A stretch of 64,000 nucleotides of DNA from Hyparrhenia diplandra (taxonomy: Eukaryota > Streptophyta > Magnoliopsida > Poales > Poaceae). The translations under genes were made by a program, and so were the position numbers. Each line of letters begins with the position of its first letter. The stretch's first letter is position 1. Below are positions 48,936 to 59,864 of this stretch, piece by piece. The notes under the pieces were generated by a model. That model did not search any database and was not told the origin of the DNA. It was given only the letters and a program-made list of their open reading frames with translations. Location of the stretch: the NCBI GenBank assembly GCA_015847255.1, contig JADLZK010004649.1, forward strand, positions 124,001 through 188,000, read 5' to 3'.

Positions 48936-51230
48936 AGATTAATTTTGGGACCTTTCTTTTTGATTGAGTTGAATGTGTTTGAATGTATGGTTGCAGAGAT
49001 TAATTCCACGAAGTCTTCGACGATGAATCATAATTGCAACTTTCTGGTTGAATGATGTTTACTAACTTTTTGGTTAGTACAGTATAGGGCATTTTATATA
49101 TTTATGTTGGTCCATGAAAAATAAGAAGTGCATCGAAAATATAAGAACTGCGCGCTTGGATCGTATATAGATGCAACCATCGATTGCAAAAAGAACAATA
49201 CTTTTATTATATATATGGAGGAGCAAATAGAAACACAACTACAATATCCGATTACATATATGATAACAAAGACCTTGAAAAAAAAGTTACATATATGATA
49301 ACAAAGACCTTTCCATAAATAGATCAATGTTATCATCAAAGTGTACAAACACATTTCAAATAAAAACGCCGGGAAGGTTATGTGATTTTTTATCGATGAA
49401 ATGCCGATGGGATTTTAAATGCCCATCGGTGCCCGTTGAGGTCCCATCGGTGCTCTTTTGAGTTTTTTTGTGCTCGATCTATAAGGAGGGCATGACTGGA
49501 TTTACATTTATTTACCATAGCAAGGCTGGAGGAGACATGCCAAGGAAATGTTCTTTGTCTAGCCAAGTTGTGGTTTAGTCTAAAAGACAGCTTGCATAGG
49601 CATCCTTAGGAGAAGATCGTATCAATCTATTAAAATCTCTTTTTGATCTCCAAAGGTGATTTTCAAAGATTGAAGGAGATTTTCATAGATGGCTATGGTC
49701 TTCTCCTGAGGATTCCATGCCTCTTATGGACATGTAAATCCAGAGTTCTCATAGATGGCTCCGTGAATCTCATAGCGGTTCTAACCTTCAGCGCTGCTCA
49801 ATCTTCAGTAACAACACTCTTCTAGCACATCTTGTGTGAACCATTTTGGTGAACTAAGATGCATAAGAATGATATCTGTATGTGGAGGGCTTTCTCCCTT
49901 AGAGAGGCCATACATATCTATGTGGAGAGTAGCAAAGAAGATCGAGGAAGAAGAACAAACAACTAAATCAAGAGTATCAAGAAAGAAGACCAAGAGAATT
50001 GATGTGCAAAACTAAAGCGCCGCACTAGCCAATTTCTATAGGCTAGATATCGTGGTAGGTCGTGGCCATGGTAATGACTGATCACTTCTAGTTTCCATGC
50101 ACCTAGGCAAAGTGATCGTTCGATCACCGCTAAATGGCACCGCATAAACAAACCACTATGGCCGTGGGTGCGGAGAATGTGGCGGCGGTGCTCCTACCGC
50201 AATGGCGCAGATGGTCGCCGTCATCATCGTGAAACCTGTCATCGCCCATTGACAATCTAAAAACACTGCGGTGCTCCTACACATGCATATTATCATGATG
50301 AACATGTTATAGTAGATTCCTTAAAATCATAAAAAAGATATTCATCCGCCGAGAAATGCTTGTTGAAATTTCTTAGCGCAATCACTAGAAACAAGTTTAG
50401 AACCCATCTCTAATCACCCTAGAAATGTGCCATTGACATATTAAACCACCATCGGTGATCACACTAGGAACATCAATTGATAGATCTTGCCAAAATAGAT
50501 AAGGCATGGTGGAAATTGGATTTCACCCGAGGAGATCATGATTTATAAAAAGGAAGGCATGGTAGAAAAGGATCTAAGGGAGACACTCAAAGCCAAACTC
50601 AAGGATAAAGATAAATAAGGATATAAGGGAAAGATACAAGGATAATTTGACACACTCACTCAAGCCAAACTCAAGGATAAAGATAAATAAGGAATAAAGA
50701 AAGGCCTAAGTGGAACATACATATTCTAGTCATGGCTGTGCATAGAACCAGTTGATAATCATACAACATACGTAAGTAGGATGTCAGAGCTGAGAGTGAG
50801 AAGGACGGGGATACCGCACCATATACTACAATGAAAACTCGTGAGCAAAAAGAACATTAAAAACAATATACTACAATGAAAAGAAAAGAAACTTCTGCTA
50901 TATGAAAGGACAGCCTGGCTTGATCTAGAACACGTTGTGATGGCCTGAGCTCTAGATTGAGAAATGAAAACTTTTTTGTAAGGCTTAAATTTTGACCTTG
51001 GTTTCCCTCTCTCGTGCATGTAGCGGCAAGGACTACAGGACGATGCTTTGTAGATTCATGGAGTTCATCAGTAGTTACTGCGAGGCAATGGTGAGGAAGA
51101 GCCCAAGAGTAACCACATAGTAGCTTTTTTTTCCTGAGTGAAATGAGGAATACAATTACCGAGGGCACTCAAAGTAGCAGTTAGCGCCTCTTTGTTTGTT
51201 GCAAAGTAAACCCGTCTGTATCAGGCGTCT
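48936..51230. other. Intergenic, no gene recognised
   Basis: AT-rich sequence. A 24-base unit TACATATATGATAACAAAGACCTT is doubled at about 49252-49311, and a block CAAGCCAAACTCAAGGATAA with its surroundings is repeated at 50590 and 50660. No domain-bearing open frame was found. Confidence 0.45.
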
Positions 51231-52300
51231 GTATAGTGGTTATTTTGCGAAAAACACAACCACCTGCTCCCCAACGACGATCCCATCGCCTCGGAGGCGG
51301 CGCCGCCATCCCCAGAGGAGACGCTGAGCCCATTCAAGACGCGTTTGTAGAGCCCGTCGTCTCGCATCGCCGCGGCGCCCCGGATCCTGTGCGCCTCCTC
51401 CTTCACTCGCCAAAACTCGCTCCCTCCCATGCACCTCCTCCTTCCCAAGCCAAGCGCGCCAGAAGCTCGCCTCAAAAGGAGGGGAGAATGCGTAACACTG
51501 GCCTTGACCCCGCCGTCGGGAGGAGGAGGCCGCCATGGTTGTTGGGTGGTGGAGGCCACCGGGAGGAGGAGGCCACCATGGCCGCGGAGAGGAGGTGGCC
51601 GCATAGCCCCTGCCGTGACTCCTGGAGGCAGATTGAGGCCGGGTTTACTTAGATCAAGGATGTTGCCGTTGAGGACCATGGCCGGCAGTCGCCATTGCCT
51701 CCAACTCCATGACTGTCTTCCCGGCCTCTCCACGTTCTCTCCTTGTGTCGCCCCCTCAACTCGATCTGGTGGCAGCGGGCCTCGAATCGATGGTGGCGGA
51801 GGCCGATTCAGTGGCTGCGAAGGTCGATTCGGTGGCTGCGAAGCTCGACTCGATGGTTGTGAGGCTCGATTCGACGCCTGTGATGGTTCAATTGGTGGCG
51901 GGGAAGCTCAAATCGGTGGCAACGGAGCAAGCTTGCTGTGCAAAGAGGAGAGGCGCCGGGTATTTGTTGGGGGGCTGGACGGCGAAGGGCGCGCTGAGAG
52001 CTGTAGAGGTAATGTTGCAGGAGTCGCAGCAGCTAGCAGCTTGCAGGAGTCGCGAAGGGCAACGCCGAGAGTTGCAGCAGCTAGCAGGAGTCGCAGGGAA
52101 GATTGGTGGGACGTCGAAGGGCGGCGCGAGAGGAGTCGCAGGAATCACGGGCTAGTGTTGGTCACAACCGAGCAAGCTTGCTTCCCTGCGACTCCTGCTA
52201 GCTGCTGCAGAGGTGTTGCTTGCTGGGATGCGGCTGGTGGTGATCCAGTTTCTCTGTCTTTTGTGCGTTCAACAGCTTGGGATCCATCTTGGTAATCACT
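51230..52300 (+). other. GC-rich island with in-phase short repeats, coding status unclear
   Basis: Both strands have long open frames here, so codon evidence is weak. In the plus frame 51709-52155 a repeated block gives VAAKVDSVAAKLDSMVVRLD, a heptad-like coiled-coil pattern made from 24-base repeats at 51795-51875. Nearby, CAGCAGCTAGCAGGAGTCGC recurs at 52028-52100 and returns inverted at 52183-52212, forming a possible stem. A captured gene fragment in an unrecognised transposon is likely; a host gene is not shown. Confidence 0.35.
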
Positions 52301-53340
52301 TCATCTTGTAAACTTAAGGTTGTTATTGTTTTTGTTGTTGGGATTGTTTTTTGATCTTTTGATCTTCGATTTGCACAACAATATGTGAACTTGGGTTGGA
52401 TTAGCATCCAATAGATACTGTCTCTGGATCAATTTCTTTGTTACCAATCTCTGAAACTACGAAAGCTGTCAAATTTTTACGGTTGCTGTCAAATTATCTC
52501 TCAAATCTGCATGCTGTTTTCTGAATCAAATGTTGTGTATCTCTAAATCAGGAGTGTTGTGAAAAGATATGCGTCAGTTTCTGAATGTCAAAGGTGAATA
52601 CAGTGCTCCACTATCTGTTGTTATGTGTGAACCTGTGCTGCACAATTTTCTTGAAGGCAAATGCGTACTGAATGTGATTGTCAAAAGGCATGTAACTTAC
52701 TCCGCTAATGCAACTGTAGTGAAAAGGCATGTGAATGTCAAAAGACATGTGAATGTGAAATAGTGAATGCTTGTGGCCGGGATTTTCATGCACGCTCCTT
52801 TTCATTCAGCCTACTATTCATATGGAGCCACAGAATGCTATACACAAATGCATTTGAAGTTGATCTTAAGCTACATGTAAAGCATTAAACAATTTACAGG
52901 CGACCGCCCTCTCGTGGGTTGTACGAGCCGTCTTTATATCTGTTTAGATGCTAAATTCGAGGTTCTACCGACGATCCGTTGTCTGCGGGTTGTACATGCC
53001 CTAAAGAAGAGGTGCGTATGCATGCAGACATAAAGAAGGTGGATTGTGTGGTGGGAAAGGAACCTTATGGGAAGGAGTTGCAAGTTGTAGTGGTGAACGG
53101 ACGCTTCGTATGCTCCATTCGATCGGTGGGTGTCTCCATGTGGGATGTGACGAGGGATGGAAGTTATAAATAGGGATAGCTGAGTGATTTGCATGGAATA
53201 ATAAATGGAAGTGAGTGGAGAACAGCAGGCATCAAATGTCCAGCTTATTTGTCATGCGTAACTTGGTTAGTGGTTGTGGGACCCACATGATGACATGGCT
53301 TCACAAAAATCACATAGAAATAGCTTAGTGGGGTTTGTTC
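52301..53340. other. Intergenic, no gene recognised
   Basis: Apart from a short AAAAG(G/A)CATGTGAATGT repeat at about 52720-52760, nothing was recognised. Confidence 0.4.
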
Positions 53341-53343
53341 TTA

Positions 53344-53717
53344 GGGCGTCCGCAATGGTTATAGCTAGTGCTAGCTATGTATTCTGCTGATGTGAAGGTG
53401 ATAGACAATAAAAAAATTATTTTATATTATTAGACGCACATGTTCCCTCTCACATATTTTTGAGATACGTGAAATAGTCTAGCATAGAAATAGCTTAGTG
53501 GGGTTTGTTCTTATGGTGTCGCAATGGTAGCTAGTGCTAGCTATGTAGTCTACTGATGTGGATGTGATAGACAAAAGAATTTTTTTATATTATTAGACAC
53601 ACATGTTCCTCTCGCATGTTCTTGAGATACGTGAAATAGTCACCGACTACTATCTCTCCTACATTTTTCTTACCACATGCATCTAGCTAACCAAATAACT
53701 AATCATTCCAGACGCCC
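53344..53717. mobile_element. Tourist/PIF-like MITE, internally duplicated
   Basis: Ends GGGCGTC and GACGCCC with the TTA duplication at 53341-53343 and 53718-53720. A direct repeat of about 170 bases includes host flank: ATAGAAATAGCTTAGTGGGG occurs at 53316 and again at about 53484. The second unit loses one C of the GGGCGTCC tip. It ends about 90 bases before the P450 TATA box. Confidence 0.82.
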
Positions 53718-53811
53718 TTATAGAAGTCGTAGATATGTTAGCAGCCGGCAACACCAAACCCATATAAAAATAATGAGCAAATGCATTGTCTTTATGTCTT
53801 CCCCACTTGTA

Positions 53812-53820
53812 TATATATAA
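53812..53820 (+). promoter_or_regulatory. TATA box of the P450 gene
   Basis: TATATATAA lies about 60 bases before the ATG at 53879, which leaves a leader of about 30 bases. No other promoter motif was judged reliable. Confidence 0.6.
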
Positions 53821-53878
53821 GTCCCAGGACCAAACAGAGGCACACAGTAGTGTTGCCCAAGCACCAAGTTTGGAAACC

Positions 53879-55517
53879 ATGGACAACGGTGTACTATTGT
53901 CTTGTAGCTCTTCTTCCACTTGTGTACGTCCTTGTGAAGTCGTTGTACCAAAACGCTTCCTTGGGATACGGTAGGCGCCATAGACTTTTGCTCCCTCCAG
54001 GCCCATGGCAGCTCCCCATCATTGGCAGCATCCACCATCTCCGTGGCTTCCTGGTGCACCGCGCTCTACGGGACCTGTCATTCCACCACGGCCCTCTCAT
54101 GCTCCTCAGGTTTGGCGAGGTGCCGGTCGTCGTAGCGTCCACGCCGGACGCCGCAAAAAGAGGTGATGAAGACCCACGACACCATCTTCTCGACGAGACC
54201 GCTGAGCTTCGCTATCAAGACGGCGACCAAGGGCAGCCTTGGCATCCTTCGAGCTCCATACGGCGACCACTGGCGGCAACCACGCAAGATCTGCATTGTG
54301 GAGCTGCTCAGTGCCAGGCGAGTCCAGTCCCTGCGGCCTGGCCGCGAGGAGGGAGCGTTCCGGCTGGTCCAGGCCGTGTCTTCCACCACAGCAGCACCGC
54401 TCCTTGACCTCGGTAAGCTGGTCGCCATATGCGTGGCCGACGTGTCGTTGCACGCCATCTTGGGCAGGCGGTTCAAGGTGGAGTACAGGGACACGTTGCT
54501 TCGCTACACGGAGCAGGGTGTCCGGCTGGCCGGCGGGTTCACGCTCAGAGACATGTTCCCATCGTCATGGCTGGCTCGCGTTTTGAGCCGCCGGACTGTG
54601 CGTGAGGTACAAGCTTACTACCAATCCTTGTTCACCTTCATGGATGGAGTGTTAGGTGAGCACCTAGAGCCACGAATTTCACATGAAGAAGATGAAGAAC
54701 ATGATCGTTATCAAGAGGATTTGATTGACGTTCTCCTCCGGATCAAGAAGGAAGGGAACCTTCAATTTCCTCTCACCACGAGGATAATCCAATCTGTGAT
54801 ATTTGTGAGTGTTTGTTTGCCAATATTAATGTCAATTAGTGTCTTCAGTTCGTGTGTGAAATAAACTGTATTGTACATTATTTTTACACCATGTAGGATC
54901 TTATCGGCGGGGCTCTCGAAAGTACGACAACGACACTGCAGTGGGCGATGGCTGAGCTTATGAGGAATCCAGGCATCATGGCTAAGGCACAAGCTGAGGT
55001 GAGGGGAGTGTTCATGGGCCAAGCCAAGGTAACCGAAGATCGGCTAGGCGAGCTTGCCTACCTACACCTGGTCATCAAGGAGACCCTACGACTGCACGCC
55101 CCAGTGCCATTGCTTGTGCCAAAGGAATGCCAAGAGCAGTGCAGGATATTGGGCTACGACGTCCCCAAGGGAGCCATGATACTCGTGAACGCCTGGGCAA
55201 TCGCTAGGAGCCCGGATTGCTGGGTGGAGCCGGACGTGTTCCGTCCTGAGAGGTTTCTCGGTGACGTGAGGGATTTCAAGGGCAATGACTTTGAGTTCAT
55301 TCCATTTGGCGCCGGGAGGAGGATCTGCCCAGGGTTCCCATTCGCGCTGGCAAATATCGAGCTCTGTCTCGCCAGCTTGCTATTCTACTTTGACTGGAGC
55401 CTGCCGGAGGGCGTCGTTCCTAGTGAGCTCGACATGACTGAGACCATGGGGGCAACTGCTCGGAGGAAGGCAAACCTGTTTCTGTCTGCTACTCCGTGTG
55501 TAAAACTGCCGAGTTAA
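53879..55517 (+). CDS. Cytochrome P450, CYP71 clan, two exons, two apparent frameshifts
   Basis: A microsomal haem-thiolate monooxygenase. Exon 1 is 53879-54804, the phase-0 intron 54805-54896 (GTGAGT...GTAG), exon 2 54897-55517; about 513 residues, normal for the family. Seen in order: hydrophobic anchor (VALLPLVYVLVK), hinge PPGPW, C-helix DHWRQPRK, I-helix GGALESTTTT, K-helix KETLR, FRPERF, haem loop PFGAGRRICPG with the Cys ligand. The ATG frame leaves the anchor frame after MDN, and a second shift lies in an A5 run at 54155-54159; each is cured by removing one base, so it is either a young pseudogene or carries sequence errors. The I-helix has Ala and Ser where A/G-G-x-D/E-T is usual. 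Subfamily and substrate are not assigned; the nearby cyclase suggests a diterpenoid (inference). Confidence 0.9.
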
Positions 55518-56734
55518 TCAACAACCACAAAACATGATCTGGAGCAAATAAAATCATCCAATAATAACTAGTGATGCCAAATTATATTCAGCCCCTATTT
55601 GTTTGAAAAAGTCCTATGACATGGAAAAGTTCCTTCCAGGAGTTACTTCTAGGGACCTCTAGTCTAGCACAAAAGTCTCAAAAAAAAGTCTTCTCTTGTT
55701 TAGTTTCTAAGAGACTTTTAGGGACTTTTTTATCGCAGCACAAAAAAAGTCCCTGGACCCAAAACCCCCCTCAATTACAGCTCCAGGATATGTCCCATAT
55801 GTTTGATGTGTGAGTTAATTAAATTAAGGATCAAAGTTGAAACCACTACTATTTATCTGTAAGGTGTATTTGTGCAGTTGTTCAATCCACTCCACAATTC
55901 CATCAAGAACTACTTGAATTGAGATTATCAAACTGTTTTCACGAGGATCATACACTACTAAGGTAAATATTTTTAGAGACGGCTTCTCCTTGCCTAGGAA
56001 CGGATCTATCACAATATGCTAATGAAAATGATTTGTAACCCGGTCCATCTTTAAGCGGCTAGCAAGACAAACAGCTTCCAAAAATGACATTAGACGCGGT
56101 GTTTCAATGACAGCCACCTCTAGAAATGGAGGCATTTCTAGAAGTAACAGGAATTCCAACTGTCTCTAAAAATGGATTTCTATGTGAATTGAATTTGGCC
56201 CATCTCTAGAAATAGACTGCACTACTAGAAAAAATCTTTTACAAGGATTTTCCATTTTATTAATTTTTGGAATAAACATCACTAGTACCGATTCGATTTT
56301 TCTCCTTGCCTAGGAACGGATCTATATCACAATCACATGCTACTGAAAATGATTTGTAACCAACGGTCTATCTTTATTTTGCGTGGCGGGCAAATTAGCC
56401 CAAGACGGCCGCCTTCAAATCTTCCCTTCCAACTTGTGGGGTGGGGGGTTTGAAAATTTTGACATCTTTGATTTGGGACTTTTGGCTTTGATTTTCAATT
56501 GGTCCGTAAAGGCCTTTTTTCATCTTACTTTTGCTCTTTTTCATCCCTTCTAGATCTAGAATGGAGAGGCTCTCATCCTCTCTTCTTTTCTTTTTTTCGG
56601 TTTGAGTACTATGTAAACAGCAGGGAGACGGGATGGAGAGGCCAACCGAGTCTATGAGATAAAACTGCATACTTGATGAGGTGAAGAATGTGAATTGATA
56701 ATTTGAGCCCGATTCTATGCAAGAAAATAGACAC
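55518..56734. other. P450 3' flank with MITE and CACTA fragments
   Basis: A block at about 55590-55790 repeats GGGACTTTT/AAAAGTCCC-type sequence in both directions and is probably a MITE. CACTACTAAGG at about 55955 and CACTACTAGAAAAAATC at about 56219 look like CACTA ends, the latter matching the terminus of the 38.6 kb element. A GCGTGGCGGGC motif occurs at about 56380. No gene is supported. Confidence 0.45.
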
Positions 56735-57479
56735 CACTACTAGAAATCATGCATTTTATGACTAGGATTTTCCATTTTGATTAATTCGCCACGCAAAACC
56801 AAAAAATCACCAAAACCAAAACCGCCCGCCACAAAAAGAACCATGGCAATTATTAACCATGTAAAATGGGCCAAACCAGCCCGAAATGTCACCATACCTA
56901 TATATACAGGCAGTTAGAGTTTGAGTATCAAACACTGTTCTCGCACTCCAACCCAAAACCCATAATCCCCCCTCCCGTCTCTTAGTATTCATGGGAAATC
57001 ACAGCCGCACCCAATCCCAAAATTCCACAAGTCCACTCCTTCCCTCCCATCGCCTCTCCGTCCCTCCCTTCCCTGGCGTGACACGGAAGCGGCTGGACAG
57101 GATCTGCAACTCTCCACGCTTAGCCGCCACCACCCTTCCCCTCCCGGCCGGCGGCACGTTTAGTCCGAGGCGGGGGTGCCGATGGCGTGATGGGCTGCAA
57201 CACCTTCTTCCCTCACCCGGCCGCAGCACCTTCCCTCACTTGGTAGCACTCAGCGGCCCAAGCGACGGCGGGCTGACCCCGGTGGCGGATCCAGGCAGCG
57301 AAGCGTGGCGGCCCGACCTGAAAACCCTAGTGGTGGCCTTACCTCGAAAAACTAGCGGTGGCCAAATCCAGCCGGCCTGTTAGGTTTTGGAGCTTGAAAC
57401 CCTAGCGACGGTGACCATATGTCGGTACTGCCACCGAAATTCCAAATAAAAATTGCCACCGTAAATTATTATTGTAGTG
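56735..57479. mobile_element. CACTA-type element with promoter-like module
   Basis: The left end is CACTACTAGAAATC; the right end reads CACTACAATAATAAT on the minus strand. The 3 bp flanks do not match (CAC/CTG), so termini are tentative. GCCCGCCAC motifs flank an interior with CTATATATAC at about 56897, a C-rich leader, ATGGGAAATC at 56991 and a GC-rich open frame to 57383. This is the same layout as at 34.7 kb. Confidence 0.62.
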
Positions 57480-57967
57480 CTGACTATACTAAATTTATAA
57501 TTTTTTTAAATCATTTTGGATGTACACAAACTTTATATTAAAGTTGTAATGCTCATTAAATGTAGCAAAAAGACGCATTTGAAATGTAGCTAGAGGTAGT
57601 TACTCCCAAGACACTCGCAAGGTTAGCGGGTAGGGTAAACTATGAAACGTCTTTCAAAGGTTCGTCTAACAAGCTAGGATATCACTAGGTTTCTAATAGA
57701 CAGTAAAGTGTAGAAGCCTACTCCCATATATGGCACATTCTGTGCATGCTATACATATAGGACCAAGGCAGCAACACACTACCGGAATCTAAGGCTTTCT
57801 TGAGTTTTTTTTTTGGGGGGGGGGCACTCGGCAAAAGGCCTCTTTGCCGAGAGCCAAACAAAAACACACGGCAAAAAACAACACTCGGCAAAGAAGGCTT
57901 TGCCGAGTGCAAAAAAACAATGGCACTCGGCAAATATATTCTTTGCCGAAGTGCAAAAAACCCTTGG

Positions 57968-58660
57968 CAAAGAGGGTAAAACAATTTTTCAAACCAGTTT
58001 TTGAGGCCCTAAATGAATTAAAATAAAAAAGTTGTCGCTAAAAAAGTTTCATAACTTTTCGAGATCTACAATTTTTATTTAGAAAGTTTTTCAACCGAGG
58101 TTGTTTGAAAAATTCAAATTCATTCAAATTTGAAATTTGAGAGATTCAGACCTAGTTTTGCATGTTAAGATGAACTGAAACCAAAAAAATTTCTACTACA
58201 AAAGTTCAAATCTTCTTGAGGTTTACAAAGTTTATTTTAACCATTTCTACATTTGACAAAGTTTTAGTAACATGATTCATAAATCTTGTTAATCTTTCTT
58301 CTAGTTTCTTCGGGGAAAATATGAGAGGTATGAGAGAGATGTACGTTAGGTGAAAAACGTTGTTAACACTTTGTCAAATGAAGAAATAACCAAAATAAAC
58401 TTTGTAAATCTTAAAGAGATACAAACCTTTATAGAAGAAAGCTTTTTCGCTTGAATTTATCTTATCGTGGAAAACTAGGGTTTGAATCTCTCAAATTTCA
58501 AATTCAAAGAAATTTGAATTATTCAAACGACATCGGTCGAAAAAACTTCCTAAATGAAAACTGTAGATCACAAAAAGTTATGAAACTTTGTAGTTCACCA
58601 ATTTTTTATTTTAATTCATTTAGGGCCTCAAAAACGTATTTCAAAAACTATTTTGCCCTC
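57968..58660. repeat. Inverted repeat inside the outer CACTA element
   Basis: Arms of about 300 bases (57968-58265 and 58345-58660) pair imperfectly, sharing TGAGGCCCTAAATGAATTAAAAT, GTTTCATAACTTTT and AAATTTGAAATTTGAGAGATTC in opposite senses. The transcript would fold into a long hairpin. Confidence 0.8.
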
Positions 58661-59864
58661 TTTGCCGAAAGTGCCAAAAAAAGGCACTAGGCAAAGAACC
58701 TCTTTGCCGAGTGCTATTTTTTGACACTCGGCAAAGATCGGTTTTGAATTTTAAATGGCCCCGGATGGAAAAACTTCCTAAACCAAAATTTTAGATCTCA
58801 AAAATTATGAAACTTTGTACTTGACAACCTTTTGATTTAAAGTCATTTAAGGCGTTAAAAAAGCAACTTAGACTTGGTTTAATACAATATATGAGGAACT
58901 AATACGGAGTCTTAACATAAATCGTGACATAGCGCAGTGGTAAGACAAGAGATCGTGGAGACACTACAAGAAATTTGGCCTTTTATGACAAATTTCATGT
59001 GACAAAGCATATTTTAGTCATAGTAGTGATGCGTCTATGACAATTTTTCTTTGGATGACAAGTGTTTGTGACTAAGTTGTAATTTAGTCATAAAGAACCA
59101 CCACTATGTGTCTTTCCTATTCTTTGTGACAATTGTGTATGACAAAAGTGATGAACTATGATTGTCACATATTAAAAACATTTTTAAAATATAACACCTT
59201 GGCTTAACCACGTGAGCATGTGTAGGTGGACTAGTGGGACCTACTGTAAAGTTAGAATATTAATTAGAGTCATTTTGGTGATATTACACTACAAAACTGT
59301 ACTTACCACTGAGTTGCTGGTGTGTTTGTGACTAAGGCCTATCTTTTTATTTTATTTATATTACTAATATTGCAATGAGATCTTATAAAAAAAAAGGTAT
59401 TGCAGTGAGATTAAGGAAGCACTTGACTTATCAGTGCCGGCTGCCACTGTCCGCACAGCAGAGGAAGCACCCATGTAAAATTTTTTTTTTGAGCTGGTTT
59501 CATAGCTAAAAGAATTAACAAGGACCTAAAATAGCACTTGCCTCCCCAGCGCGGGATTCTAAAACAGTGAGCGCCAACCATGAAAATTTCGCGCAGCAGC
59601 GCGGCCTTCTTGATTTGGCACACGCAATTACCGCTTTGCCCAGCCCAATTTAACAACACTGTCTCTCGGAAAGGCCGATTTGGTAATATTGCCCTGCAGT
59701 ATATATTGGGCCTCATCCACTGCCAGCGCCGTCCCAGCCAGGCAGCCAGCGCTCCCCAAATCCCCCAATCCCTGACGCTGCAGCCACCCCTCCCCAGATC
59801 CCGGCCGCCGAAGCCACCGCTGCAGCCCGCCACTGCACCCCGAACTCCCCCATCCCGCCGCCAC

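Noticed and set aside
51429..52295. 288-codon plus-strand open frame
   Set aside because: Overlaps equally open frames on both strands in a GC-rich repeat block; low-complexity product with no domain.
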